64,000 nucleotides of DNA from Puffinus mauretanicus (lineage: Eukaryota > Chordata > Aves > Procellariiformes > Procellariidae). The position numbers and the translations under genes were made by a program. The DNA is taken from contig JAJKFH010004158.1 in the NCBI GenBank assembly GCA_023333565.1, positions 1,674,001 through 1,738,000 of the forward strand. The letters run 5' to 3'. This document shows, piece by piece, positions 48,335 through 61,885 of this stretch. How positions within the stretch are numbered: the stretch's first letter is position 1; each line of letters begins with the position of its first letter. Under the pieces are notes generated by a model. It worked only from the letters and a program-made list of their open reading frames with translations, had not been told where the DNA came from and did not search any database.

Positions 48335-48571
48335 CTGAATGTTGGGATTCTGCCCATTGATATCTGCTTTTGACAGGTCAGGGAAGTTTGGGAGATCCAG
48401 GAGGAAAGATCTGGGTCCATCTCTTTGCAAGGACGTATGCCCGTTTTCCTGCCTGAATCGCTGCTTAGGGAACGGCCGGTGGGCAGCCTGGAGATCAGGG
48501 TATTCTCTTCTGTCCTCGGGGTTCAGGGTGAAGCTGTCTTCAGGAGAACGGTCATCTGCAGTGAGTGTGTT
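48335..48571 (-). CDS. ISM1: ISM1 coding exon 2 (N-terminal linker)
   Basis: The exon has 237 nt and 79 codons, in phase 0 at both ends. It starts [10 protein letters not shown] after a ttctccag acceptor and ends NGQNPNIQ before the donor AG|GTACAAAT, which is weak beyond the GT. It would be residues 47-125 if exon 1 encodes 46 residues as in human. The first half is acidic and low in hydrophobics and differs from mammalian isthmin-1. The second half, including [12 protein letters not shown] and [17 protein letters not shown], is the conserved isthmin-1 block. No cysteines are present, which fits an extended secreted linker. The open frame continues upstream into the intron, but the acceptor and the homology set the start. 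Confidence 0.94.
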
Positions 48572-50765
48572 CTGGAGAAAAAAGCAACGCGCTATAACAA
48601 CAACTGAGAGAGCGTGCAGTCCTGCCAGTGCCCCCGTGTCCACCTTCCTGCCAATGATGATGGCTGCAGAGTGCGTACAGAAAGCTTTACAGCACACAGA
48701 CCCACGGCTCCTTGCTGAAACACACAGGATTTACGACTGGTATTTTCTAGGGTGCTCATGAGTTTGGCATCTGACTCTCCCTGAAATATCCTTAGTTACA
48801 GCGGTGCAAATCTGTAACCATCTGACACAAGATAAAACTGAGTCAGACTTGGGTGCTTAGCTCTTTCAGGTTCCTGAAACATTCCAGCCTTGCAGTGAGC
48901 ACCTACACATTGACACAAGCATCTAGCTTAAAGCAAATCTGGAAACGTGAAGCTCTGAAGCAACCCCTGGCAAATCAAATTATATCGCATTAAACGTGTC
49001 CCTGAAATAGTGAAAGGTATCTTTGTTACAAATTGTTTAGTTTGCTTTGTTCCAAAGTGGAGCAAAAACACTGACTGCCAAGTGCATGTTGAAATTTATG
49101 GTATTAAAAGATCCTACCGCTGAACTGGCAACCTTCCCCTCTCTCTCCTCAGTCTGCAACAACTTCCATCGTTGTCTGTGTTCCTCACCCAATTTCTCTG
49201 GTCTTGGACATCTGAACCTTTCTTCCTCTGGGATCTCATTTTCATGTTTGCCTAATGGTGGGGTTGAATTTCACCAAGTTGTGGGTCAGCGGTTAATGCT
49301 TTTGTTATTGTTGAGCGTACTTTCGGGTTTTGTAGTATATTACAGCAGGCTGCCTTCGAACCAGTAGCACTGCTGCCACTGCCTTTGACCTCACCAAGGA
49401 GATACATTTAGTATCAAAATACTCGCTCCCTGGGTTAGGACTGGCCTGGGGACTCGGGGAAAAAACCAGCAGAGAAGTCCAACCTTCTTATGGCTACAAA
49501 AAAATGCGTGGGGCAGACTCAGCACAGGTTTTGCTTTTGACTCAGCTGAAAAATTTTAGGCTTGAGGTCTTAGTATGACTGCCTGGGGAGCTTTTATTTT
49601 CAGTTCATAAAGAGACAGCAAGCATGGAGAGGGTAAATGTTAAAGACCTATCTTTTAAAACAAGCACAATTAAAGTGGAATGGCCACATGTGGTTCTGGC
49701 TCTACTGAAGCATATTTTTGCCAGCATTTCTGGTTAAACGCAATCTCCATCCAACACCCCTGGCTCAAATTAAGCTAGCATACCTTTTGTTAAGCTCTCA
49801 GATAGATAACAGTTCCAATGCCTTTTCTTTTATTTTGTGTTTATTTGCTTAGAAGGTTCTAAATTGACCTTTGAAGAGATTTTACAATATAATCTGTGCA
49901 CATTACAAGAAAATACTCAGTAAGTTAAATAAAGCAAGATTTAAGAGTTAATCTGGAACTAAGTGAAATTGTCTCAAGGAAAAATTAAGGTGGTTCTCCT
50001 CTCCCCTTCTTGCCGCACTGCATTTGTAAAGAGAAAAATCAGATTTAGCAGAATTAACGTTGTCTTGGTATTTTCATGATCAGAATGGTTAAACTCTGAA
50101 AGTGCCAAAAAGGTATTATACATCTATCTACAGCACAGATGCAAAAAGTTCATTCTGAATTAATGTATGTGTGCAGTGCTAAAAATGTATGTGCTCCTGA
50201 CAGTCTGTATTGCTTGAAGGCTAAAACAAGAATGCTTCTCTTTGTTGAAGACCAGGTAGGACTTTCAGATGCCTTTGGTGGGCCACCCATTAACACACCC
50301 CGTATTCAATATAAAGTAGAAAGCAAATCACACAGCAGCAAGCTCTAGGAAACAAAATTGAAGGCCACTCGCCTAACTTCAGCTTCCTTACCCATGTGCT
50401 AGTGCTTTAACTTAAGACTTATCAAACAGAATTTAACTGCAAAATTCTTGGCGCATGAGGATTAAATGGCTTCTCAGTTACGTCTGACTAACAACAAGGT
50501 GTAATTGTGCTGTTATTAAATTACTTCAGACAAGAACCAAAAAAAAAGTGGTACTTAACTACCTTTTTCTGGGGTATCATGCACATAATCTTACCTTTAT
50601 TAAAAATAAAGTGAGATTTTATTAAAAAATAATAAAATTCTCACATACAATTTCATACTTTCCCTATCTGCTTGCCATTTCAGGAGCACCCTGATTCTCC
50701 ACATTAACATACCATACAGCTAGAGCTGGCCAAGGACTTTAGAGACCTACATATAATTCTCTGAT

Positions 50766-50896
50766 AAGACTCACTGTGTGATCTTGGCAGGTCACGGTCT
50801 CTCTGTGCCTCGGTGGGGATAACAGCACTTCCCTTCCTCACTGTGATGTTTGTGGGGAGCTCAGCAACTACAATAATAAGGGCTATATAAAAAGTT
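50766..50896 (+). mobile_element. MIR-type SINE remnant
   Basis: Reading along the plus strand, the segment follows the MIR core: cactgtgtgatcttggcag, then gtcac, then ctctctgtgcctc, a deletion, ggggataacagcact, a ctcactgtgatgtttgtgggg block, and near the end aataataagggctatataa. This order is diagnostic of MIR-family elements, including amniote forms retained in birds. It is non-coding and old. Confidence 0.7.
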
Positions 50897-50984
50897 TTTA
50901 ATAGTGTCAGACAGATGGAATATCACATGGAGTTAGTTAGAAAATTGTCATGGTGAAGTAATGACATCAGGCTGATCGGGCCCA

Positions 50985-51027
50985 CTACCAAGCTGCTTGG
51001 GGCAGGGACTGTCATTAATTACAGACT
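50985..51027 (+). mobile_element. Ancient amniote SINE-tail motif
   Basis: The phrase gcttggggcagggactgtc followed by att-rich text resembles the tail of very old MIR/L3-type repeats seen throughout amniotes. It abuts the CR1-like fragment and may be the same composite insertion. Confidence 0.4.
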
Positions 51028-51029
51028 GA

Positions 51030-51290
51030 ATGAGTTGGGGTTGTTTAACGTTAAAAAGAAAAACGGAGGGGGGACATGATAACTGCCCTATACCAAAGGC
51101 TGCTGCGGCGAGGCGGGGGATGGACCACTCTGCTTGCTCAGAGTGGACACGACCAGAAGACCCTGCTCCAACGTTAGGTACACATTTCTAATGGCAGTGA
51201 CAGCCAAGCTCGAGAGCAGACTTTGCGGGGGAACACCGGGTTGACTAATGCCTGGCAGGAATGACACAGGTTCAATAGTGTGTCCTCTGC
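51030..51290 (+). mobile_element. Degenerate CR1-like LINE fragment
   Basis: The segment keeps the order of landmarks of the CR1 3' end: a phrase like gagttggggttgtttaa, an A-rich patch, ggggggacatgataactgcc, a gcgaggcgggggatgga block, then gccaagctcgagagcag and gcctggcaggaatgac. It is heavily diverged, has no open frame and lacks the terminal 8-bp repeats. CR1 is the dominant LINE of birds and other sauropsids. The subfamily cannot be told by eye. An old L3-like or other CR1-clade copy is possible. Confidence 0.6.
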
Positions 51291-51762
51291 CTAAAAGCAG
51301 TGTTATCTCTTGCAGGCCCTTTCACGCTCGGACAAGCCCACGCTATGCCTCCTTGGGGCTTCTGTGTCATACTGCAACATAAGCAAACAGAAATGCTCAA
51401 TGTGCATGATCATTTCAGTTATCTGCTCATTGTAACATGACTGAAAGACCATTTGTTGCCAGTTACCAAAATGAATAGAATGCCTACTTTTTAGGTAGAT
51501 AATTCTTGGTGTAGTATCTAAGCTGATTTGCAGTATTATTAGAAATGGATATTTCTGGTAAAAAGATAAAAGAGGCTGCCATCAATAAAAAGTGAGCTTG
51601 AACTGCATGTGAAGAGAATATGGGCTCACTCTGTTCTACTGCATTAACTCAGGCAAAGGATCTTCCAAGGCCAATCTAGGAGGAACAATTACTGCAATGC
51701 CAGCATCCTTTCTGAAGAAAACAGGGTTTGTGTTCCAAAGCTAATAGATGAAATTTAATTTC

Positions 51763-51764
51763 TT

Positions 51765-51792
<28 letters not shown>
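51763..51792. repeat. Composite homopolymer (T)20(G)10
   Basis: Twenty T followed directly by ten G, then aggg. On the ISM1 sense strand this reads C10 then A20, inside intron 1. No retrotransposon body is recognised directly beside it, so I call it a simple repeat rather than a poly(A) tail. Confidence 0.95.
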
Positions 51793-51795
<3 letters not shown>

Positions 51796-53678
51796 GAATA
51801 TCCTTCTCTTCTTATTTCTATGTTATTTCACGTGTTTATATTTCACACTATTTATTTTTAGGTGTACACAATTTGTATTCCTGATTGCTTTTGGGAAAGC
51901 AATGTTGCTTGCCTTCCTTTAAAAGCTATGTCACTTCATTCTGAACTACTGACTTAGCTTCGCTAAAGTTACGACATTTCTAATTCAGGCACATTGGTTT
52001 CTTACTCAAATGATGCATCTGCTCTAAAGATTTTAAGATAAATTCCTTTTTTTCCTTCATTTAACAGGATTATTCACAACTTTTAAACTTTCCATTAAGA
52101 TGATTTTAAGGGCTTACTCATGCTTGCTGTCAGCTACAGTTCTGCTGCCCCACGGGATCAGATATTTATAGAAGTTCCTAATACAAAACCAGCTTAGGAT
52201 TTCTGACTGGTCTAAGTGGGGACAGTCTATAAGGGCAGGAACACATTATTCATAGCTGTGTGACAAGGCAACAAAATAAACCCGAGAGAGAGAGAGAATC
52301 TGCCACGTTGTTTGTATTACAGAATAACACACCTTGCCACACCCATCATGAAAAAGGGAGGGCAATAGTTCAGTACATATCAATGGCCTCCTGTCCATCT
52401 ATACACCAGGGAAGACGAGCAATTCACAGGGATTTTTGTGAGGATAACTAAATGTGGGTGATCCAGGCGGGACTTGCACCATGGCAGGGCTTAAGGCACC
52501 AAGAGACAACCCTGCATGCAGGAAAAATATCCTACCTGATGCTGCAGTTTAACTTTTCAATAATCAAATGGGTATTTTAACTCCCTCCATTGCCTTCCTA
52601 TTTTGCTTCTCCCTCTGTCACGTTAGACATTTGCTGCAGGGAAGTGTACCGTTTCTCTTACTCACAGAGAAGTTAAACAGAAATGGGAACTTGTAAAAAT
52701 ACCAAACTAGGGAAAAAGGGAATTTCTCTGCATTTTTAGCAAGAGAGGAATCCATCTCCCTCCTCTCTTCCTTATTTTAATCCCATTTCCAGTTCTGGAA
52801 AAACAACCAAGACAAAGAATAAGTGATGAATGACTGGAGCTACAGAAAATATTCTGGAGCTGCTGCTCTTTCTCTGTCATTCATATTTCTTACCTTCCTT
52901 TATTCCCTCCCCACTTGCCAAACTAAGGGCACATTTGCAAGCACTGCTAATTACGGAGTTGAAAGAATTTGGGAAAACTGATGCAACTTATATCCCTAAC
53001 AGCTCCCAGACAGCAAGGGAATCTATTACTAAATCCCTGCTGCAGCTACATTGCTTTTTTATTTCTTGTATACTCCTTTGAAATATCTTGTAAAATGATC
53101 TTGACAAGAGGTCTTGAATTGAAAACCGACAGTCTGTCAATGCACTTTCATGATGCACCTGTACAGCATCTTCAACCACCAGGAACAAGGAACGTTTATT
53201 TATTAGGAAACTTCACAGACGCTATAAAAGATTATATTGCTATCAGAGACAAAATGAGGCCTGGGGCCTTCACAGAAAACCATTATAGCCATTAGGACTG
53301 GTTTCATTTCCCACCTGCCTAAACAGATTGTTTTGATTTTGAAGGCTGTCGTGTGTTTCCAGGTTAGTGCTAAATGATCACTTTAAAATTAACCGGTCTG
53401 GGGAGGCTGAGTAACACACCGGGATACTACATGAGACTTTCACCTCTGCAGATCCAAGATCTGTAATGAACTTGGGTGATCTAATTCCTGGGTTTTATTT
53501 ATTTTTCTGTCTGTCATGAGTATAAGCAGCACAGGACCCAGCAGGCAGAGGTACGAGGACAGTGTTAGATAAGCAGACAGTGAAGTTAACAGCTGAAAAA
53601 CATTATCAAAGATACATGGGAGAAAAATCGCTTTTATGATTAATGCCACATACAGCCCAGGCAGTCAGAAGATGCTTG

Positions 53679-53760
53679 TTCTGTTCTTAGCTCTGTCTTG
53701 GCTGTCTCATTTAACAGGCAAATCACTTGGGTTCATATTTAACGTCTGTGTGACTAGCTG
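53679..53760 (+). mobile_element. Possible MIR-type SINE scrap
   Basis: The order gttcttagctctgtcttggc, ctcatttaacaggcaaatca, then cttgggttc loosely follows the MIR core. It is followed at about 53770-53820 by gtactgagccccacaactct, which resembles another common old amniote repeat phrase. Weak evidence by eye. Confidence 0.35.
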
Positions 53761-56700
53761 AAAGCATGCAGCGGTACTGAGCCCCACAACTCTGGTTCAC
53801 TCCAAGGAGTCACTGATGTATCCCCAGAAGTCACACCGGAGGGGTGTCACATCAACCACTCAGCTACTGAGACACTCTCATTTTCTTAAAACGTGCTTGT
53901 CCCTCACGTTCACATGTATCAATGAAGCGAAAGGCCTTACTTATCTTTAGAAAGCCACACAAATTAATTGTTGCAATAATTAACACCACGTTTTAGATAA
54001 TCACTGTTCATAAATCATTTAAAATGGACTACATCGGCTTGCATGTACACAATTGTTTTCACTAAGGGGCTCCAAAATATAGCATCTGCTTTAAGCATTG
54101 TGTAAACAGAAGATGAATCACTGATTACAGCTGGTAATAAAAAATAATAATAATTTTAAAAGTTCTGTTTATCGGGGTCTATTTTTTAATAATTCTCTAT
54201 TTAGTTCAGCAAAATTAGTAAAATGACATTGTATCCAGTTCTTTCTAGCTTGCAGTACATCTGCATGTGTCACTAAGTAGCTATGCAAAGACCAAACCCA
54301 GTCACCCCACAGGGTATTGCTATGGGACACATTAGCTTCAGGGGCTGTACGGCTCTTGAAGAGATTTTGTTTCTGTGCAGAATAGGATGGAGTCGCAAAT
54401 ACTGTTGCAATTAGGACAGCAGAAATTCAGAATAGACATGTCAATCTGCGGTCTCTGTTGGAGCTAGAGGTCTTCTGTAGACAGCTTAAATGTTGGGTGC
54501 TAGTGACAACACAGTTAGGCAGTGAGGTGCTTGGGACACCCAAGTATATACCCAGCCCACCACAGCTGATTTTCTCGTGTACGCCAAAATAGCTCTCAGG
54601 AGCTGCGTACAGCAGAAGCAGAATCTCAAAGCATCTGGGCACATTTATCTCAGAATTACAGCTTTTGAATTTTAGGTTTTTTACACTAAAAACTTCTAGC
54701 CCTCATAGCTACACAGAAAATCTTGAGAACTGACCACATAGCCAGGACTTATGCTATGACTGCAGAGATCCTAGGGCGGTAGTGTTGAGGCCCCCTTCAC
54801 ATCTAAGGTCTAGTAAGTCCCAGACCACTCTTTCGAGGCACGTGGCCAACACTACAACAGGACCCTCTGCAGTGGAGGAAAAGGCTGTTGCCTTGTTGAA
54901 CCATCTGAACTGAAACATCCTGAGTGCCGGAGCAGCCCTGCCGCCATTCCTCCCCTACTGAGCCTGTTTATTCACTTGCAGTTGTCAAGCTTTGGTCCAT
55001 CCTTCGTTCAGCCTCTGGTTGGGCGCTTCTCTCGCCAAGCTCCCCGTCTCTTCGACACCGTTAGTAAACAGCGGGTCCACATCTGAACTGCTCTGGCAGA
55101 CAATACTTTTTCCTCAGAGCTTAAGGAGAAAATCAACTATATTATACTCGGATCTGGCAACCTTTTGCTACATGTTGTGGACATACATTTCACAGCACAG
55201 CTATTTTTTATGCTCTGTTGTTTGCTTGTATTTCATGTTTTCCTTCAGCTGGAAAACACAAACAGTATGGCTCAGCTTGGAGGTGAAGAACTGCCAGTTT
55301 GTATAAACACTTTGATAATACAAAGGACTTGGTGGTGATTACAGCTCTATGTCTGCTGGAAAAAACAGAGGCCCTTTAGCAAATTTTCTGATATAGTACA
55401 CACTGGTGCTTTGGTCTTCAGCAGATATCAGCCATCCATGGGATGGCCAAGTGCAGAGAATTAAAATTGTGTAGGGCTTTGACAGATGTTCAGTGCCAAG
55501 TTTTCCTTGTAGTTAACAGGTATTTTCAGTTGCCTAAGCTGGTGGTAAACAGCCCTTCATGACTCTGAAGACCTTCCCTGTAATCACTGCCTGGCTGGAG
55601 CTCTCCATACAGGACGCATTGATTTAGCAGTTGAACAGGCAAATGTACAACTGAAGAGTAGTCCAACTATTCCACTCCAATAATCTGTGGTGCCAAAATG
55701 CAAATTCTTTGAAAGTTGTGATTCTTTTTAGGCTTTATTAAATACTTGCATAAAATCAGTAGTATAATAAAGCTTTAAATAGAATCCATTTATACCATGC
55801 TAAATTGAATTGAACGAGTCTAATCTCACCCATCATTTGAAATCTGCATCATAATTTACACATCGGGTTCCAACAGAATGGGAAAATCTGCCTTAAGCTG
55901 CAATCAAAACCACAAAAGCAAAGGAAATCCAGAATATTAATACTTTTTGTACACAATGTTTTGGTCAGGCTTCACAGGCCAGCACACACAAAGTCAATGT
56001 CAATGAAAGAGAACAAACATACATCTGAAATGATTTTCATGGGTTTTAAACTAAGTCCTTTTGCAAGTTTATTCCACTAAATCACTACGGCTAGGATTTC
56101 ACTAGGTGAACCAGCTTTAATAAACGAAGTTTTCATCTCTCCCTAGCTGAAAGAGTAACCTTACTTGAAACCTTTTCAATTTTCAAAGTTGCCTTCAGCT
56201 GTTGGTTTCCAAGAAACAGCTATTCCCAGCCTCTGTGTCTCCCTCTCATATGCCACTGAATATCCACCCTATGCTTTCAAAAGTGTCTATGACTCTAGCT
56301 GTGTTAGCTGGCAGATGTTTTTAGAGACTAGAAAGTGTTTAGTCCCTGTGGACTAAAAGTTACATGATGACTTCATCACATAAGCAAAAGCTAATAACGG
56401 GAAAGCAAGAAAGCAGACAAGTGTTATATTCCAAAAACATGATGTTTCCTGTGCTTCTGGCAATACTACTTCTGTGCCTGAAAAAAGGCAAATCACTTGA
56501 GTCTTGATGCTCAAAACATGCACACCATCGAAACGCCGCGAGATAATTTACTTGACCCTCCCTTAGCTGCCTTCCCTGCCAACACTCGTTTTTCTTTTGA
56601 TGGAAGTTAGGGGGTGAAGGCAGAGGAAAGGCAGTGTTTGTTTACATTCAATATCTATGCACCAACTATATGCCTCACAACACTCTCTGGAAGGGGTTGT

Positions 56701-59700
56701 TACTGCACCCAGGAGTTTACAGCAAAACAGGAGCAGAAATCTGAGCGGCTGCCTCAGAACCACGCACCTCTGCTCCTGCAGTGAAGTATTCTTTCAAGCC
56801 TGAGTGTACGGTTTTGCCCTCTCCAGTTAGAAAACTTTGGAGACTGATACATGAGCAACTGGAAGTCATTAGTAGAAATGGCATCTGTACACGCAGTGCA
56901 ATAGCTGTCTTATTTTTGAATCAAGACATCAGCAGTGGACATTATGCCCTCTCTCTACATCTCCGTGAACTGCCCTAATGACAGAACAGGAGAAAGAAAC
57001 AAGAGGAAGCAGATAGACAAGAGAAAGGCCTCCCTCCAGTGACGTTATGGGGAAGAGAGGAGCGAGTAGATACACAGTACACCGTGACAAGACAATGTGA
57101 AGACCCTCCTCTGTTTAAGAAGGGAGAGAGAAAGGATTTGCCCTGGAGAGAAGCGTGGGCTTTTTGTATTATGAATTCTATGCATGTATATATAAATTTT
57201 CTTAGAACAGTACGGGAGGGGGGCTATTTCCTAGAGCTGATTAAAGAAGCATGACTCGATTTTCAATTTCAAACGACTCGGGGGGCATTCCAATCGACTG
57301 CAGACAGGAAATGAATACCATACATGCACTGAACAAGGCAGATGCTTTTGAATCTGACACTTACGTGAAAAGAAAATATCTTCATTTCTGTCTCCCCTCC
57401 GCCCCATGATCACTAGTTAGTTCTGAGCTATTTTTAGGATAAATGGTTTTATTTTTCAAACTTGTTATAATCTTAGCATGTGCCTGAAGCCACCCAGACG
57501 CCACTGACAATAAACTGTATGGAGCAGGCCAAATGCATCTTTAGATTAGTCCCAGCAGCCAGACGCAGCGGCAAGGTAGAAGATAAGCGGTTCAGGTTTG
57601 AGATACCCTAACCTCCTCTGTTGAGGGACAGAGATGGGACTCCAGCTGATACGCCAGACCCCAGGGAGGGAAAGCTGCCTCTGTACAAAGAGAGATTCCA
57701 AAGCGTGTACAGCAGACACACTGCGGAGCAGGTTGGAAGAGCATTTCCTGGTAGGCTGTGGCACAGAACTCACTTCCAGCTACTTATCTGTGCTAAAGAG
57801 GTAGATATATATCTTTTCTTCTCATACGGCTCTTACAAGTAAACTGCAATAATTGTCATGGGAGCATCACGGGGTTTATAACCTGATTGCAATATACGTG
57901 TGGCTCCTTTTACCAACGGCAGCAGTGTGTATTGGGGAATTGGCATATACAGCTCTCTTCCCCCACTTAGTCCGTATGCATGCAAACATACGATTTCAGC
58001 TGCAAACTCCTCTTGTATTTTATTGTGGGAAGACTTCAATAGGATCAAGAAAAAAAAAATCAGAGAGGTGGTATTAATATGGCCCTTACTCTGATGTTAT
58101 GCAAATAATTAGTTCATTTTACTTTGATGTTAAGACTGCCATAGCTATATTCCTAAGAACATGAAAAAATGATCCTCTTAGGAGAGAGACAGGAGAAGAA
58201 GAAAGAGGGATGGGTAGGTGAGAAAGGCAGCTCTGATTTAGATTATTCAAAAAGCCATGAATGGTACATCAAAGAAGAGCAAGAATCAAATTCACTGCAC
58301 TGAAGGATTTCAGCAGCTTTTTCAAAGCTATTGATCCCTCAAGGGCAAACTCTTTTAAACACTAGGTGATGCCTCTAACTAGCCAGAACTCCCACCTTAT
58401 ACTGGCTAAGCCTCACGTAGTTTGCTTTCAGCGGCTGGTATACTGGGGAAAGCAGACAGCTAAGACACTGCTGTATCTGGCCCTGATGAAGGAGAAATAC
58501 AGAAGAGTGCAGAAATAGCATGTGTGCATTTTCTGCACCAGATGTTGCCTTTTTAATGGCCATCATGGTAGATGTTAAATAGAAGAACAGATTCCTCAGT
58601 GAAGAGCTGTGCGTTTGGTGACCACTGATACCGTGGAGTGCTTTGTCCAAGGACAGAACGCAGTCACCCTGGTGAGAGCCCTGGGCAGGTTTGTTTGCTC
58701 AGCGCTGACTTGGTGATAAATATAAAATCACCTCATATTTTCTCGTGGGATGAAGGTGGGATAAGATATCTAAGGAGCTACCGCAGCTCAGCTGGCAAGC
58801 AGTGACTTGTTCATGAGTTTGGACTCACAGGTCTAATCGGAACACCCAGAAGGCACAGGATCCAACCCTAAATCAGGCCCTGAACTGTCAAATGCACTAC
58901 AGATTGGCATCTTTCTCCCCCCTGCCTTCCCTTCCTTGGGTCAGGTGTCTTTGGAGTCTGGTAGAGAAGCTTCCAGGTGTTCTGCCTTGTCGGGACACTT
59001 CAGGACCATGCCTTAAGCAAGAGCCACTGGAATTGGGTGCAGTAAAGCAATTTCACCTGGTGCATCCCCAGATGGTCTCCTAAGAGCTGCCTTTGGGCTT
59101 CTGATACAGATCCACTTGCACCGGGCTCATTGCTGCTGCCATCGTCGCGTCCCTGGGAACGCTTCATTCATCCTGCCTTCCACATCCGCTATGTTACGCA
59201 CACGGCTACAACAGCACATTACAGATTATTCAGCCTTTTCCAAGTTCTGCTCACAATTCAAAGTCTACCTACTCCCACTAGCACTTAGCACAACTTGGTA
59301 CCTTACACATTTTCATGAAATGGACGACACTTTTCCTTCTGCACGTTTTGATTGAGAGCTAGCGCTGCTACCATTTAAATGCATATCAAAAGCTCCAGGA
59401 CTCTATCAGGCTAAACAGTTCATTTGAAACCGTTGGTGCTATTGTTCCAGTACTCCTGAAGACACAGGCATAGTGTGGCTGCCCTAGGTTCCCTTTTGAT
59501 ATGTATTTTCACAAATGTTAGACATATACATATCAACTCCTCTATTCCTTCCTAATAAAAGCTTGGACTGTAACGCACAAGGTGAGGAATAGATACTCTA
59601 TTGGCCAGCTGCAGCAAGCCTTTCATAAATAACATTGACAATCAACACTTGCAAAGGAAAATAATACTGCAGAAGCTCTATCCTGACATACATCTGTTTT

Positions 59701-61804
59701 CCTACTGTAGGAAGGAATAAGAAGATAGAAAAAGTTAAATGCTGAATGCCTAAACAAACTCTGAATTAAGAAGAGATGGTAGTGGTAATGATGGATGAAT
59801 TGTAAACCACCTGCAAATGTTAAGATTGCTGCACTCTTCTGCAGACCATTGCGTCTATACTGCAAACCTGCAATGGACATGGACTGTGCTCTATAAAAAT
59901 CACGATGAATGCAGACTTGTTTTTATATTATGGAGGTCCTAATCCTCCTCCTCCTCTGCCTTTGCTCTATTGTTACAACATCAAAGACCAACTGCTGGCC
60001 GAGATACAGTCAATATGAAAAGGGCGACCAGCAAATTTACTGCTTGACTTCATTCCCTTTAAATGGAATAGGCACCATGGCCCTATTTCAAAGTCCAATC
60101 ACAGACATATATCTTTTTTATTGGACATCATGTACAATAAAGTGAAGCTGTAACTTGGAAAAAAAAAATAGAACACCTTAAAAAATCCCATGAGGTGAAC
60201 ATTCCTTTATAAAAATATCACTGTGGTTACGTGTTTTGAAAAACTCCGGGCACTCTGCAGTGCAAAAGGCATGGACTGGCTAGGTTATAGTTTAGCTAAG
60301 ATACATACCCATGCCTAATATCTAGTTGGTTTCCAAAAAAGAAAAAAAAAAACACCAAACCCTAATAAAAAGTGATATATTTAAGACAGAATGCCAGTGT
60401 CATTCAAATAAACTGAAATGGCAGCATTCATGTCACAAGAATCATTAACTGCTTTGTTATAGCCTGCTCTGTGCAGTGAACCTTTACAGACTTCTTCAGT
60501 CCAGAGAATCTTAAAATCAGTGGTGCAAAATGCCAATATATACACTGCATCTTAAACAACTCCAGTCTGATTACTGAGGTAATTTAAAGAGACACTTTCA
60601 GATGAGAGTTGTATCTGTAGACGTTAAAGACAGGGACGGTTTTATTGCTCTTGTGTTGCTAAATAGATGCTAAATAACTCCTTGCTATGAAATTAAATAG
60701 CGTATAAGCGACTCGTACGATGTAGGAGGTGAGTATATTGGGGTGTTACAGAATCCACGCTAGGTAGCTATGGTTTTTATTTTTTAATAAATTATATGTC
60801 AATATCGTGGTAAGTTCTTGTTTTAAACTATTTAAACTATTAATCCTTTTTGTTTCTTTGGGTAACTTGTGCAAACAGACATTAGTAAATATCTGATTAC
60901 TAATGTTATATCTCGATCAAGTCCATATTGATTTTAAAATCCTGCACTGATATATATGGCCAATAAAACCAAGTAAATTTACGTTTTGTTACACCTATAG
61001 CAACCTTGGGCAGTTGGTTCCAGTGGAGTAATTACGGTTTCCTCAGGGCAAAATCTGCTGCTGCTGGGTTACTTCTAAGGCAAGAAAGATACCAAAGCTA
61101 TGTGACTAATTTTTGAAGCACTAGCTCCAAAAAATAGGCATCTTATCGCTGGGTCCTCTTCACTGCTCTTTCCCTTACATCATGCTCTGTTGTCAGTCAC
61201 CTCCTCTTTCCATCGCAGCCTACAGCGCAGACCTTCTGGGGCAAGGACCTCGCCTCCTACTCAGCCTTCCCGAGCACGTACAAAAAAAGGTGTTTCAATG
61301 ATAGTGTTCAATTGTTCAATACCTGAATGCCCAAGTCAACGGGAATGCAAAGGCAAGATGCCTGAAGGAAGCTTTCTGGAAGTTAAAGCTGGCCCATGGA
61401 CAACACTGACTCAGTAACTGCTCCTTAGAAAGGGAGGAATCCACTTTTTTTAGAGCGGTACTGTAAACAGCGGCAGAAAAAGAAGGGGCACGTTATTTGG
61501 GTGATTTTAATAGATACTTACACTGTACTCATAATGGTATTGTCACATCTCAGTGGCCATGCAGGCAAAGAGGAAATTTCAATCTTTCCGACAAAGAAGA
61601 GCTAAAACCAGAACCAAAGCAGTCCAGGATTTTGTCAGTGCGTATGAAACTAACAATGAAACATAATGGATGGAAATGAATTCATGCAATCTGAAGAAAG
61701 CCACAGGCCAAAGCCCAGCTTGTCTTCATGCATGGAGGTCCAGATTATGTGCATATCAGTTCTGTAGAAAAACTGAGCTGTGAAACATTCAAATCCAAGA
61801 GGAA

Positions 61805-61885
61805 CTTCGGCTGAGTCTGCAGCCCACACAAGTCATTGACTTGTCTTGCTTTGTGAAAGTCAGTGGAGCAAGGTCAATTCAAACA
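61805..61885 (+). mobile_element. Old amniote repeat phrase
   Basis: The text gaaagtcagtggagcaaggt followed by caattcaaa matches another phrase typical of ancient dispersed amniote repeats. Upstream, gtcattgacttg is similar in style. Family and limits are not determinable by eye. Confidence 0.3.

Noticed and set aside
52283..52297. Short GA repeat
   Set aside because: Seven or so dinucleotides only, too short to be notable.
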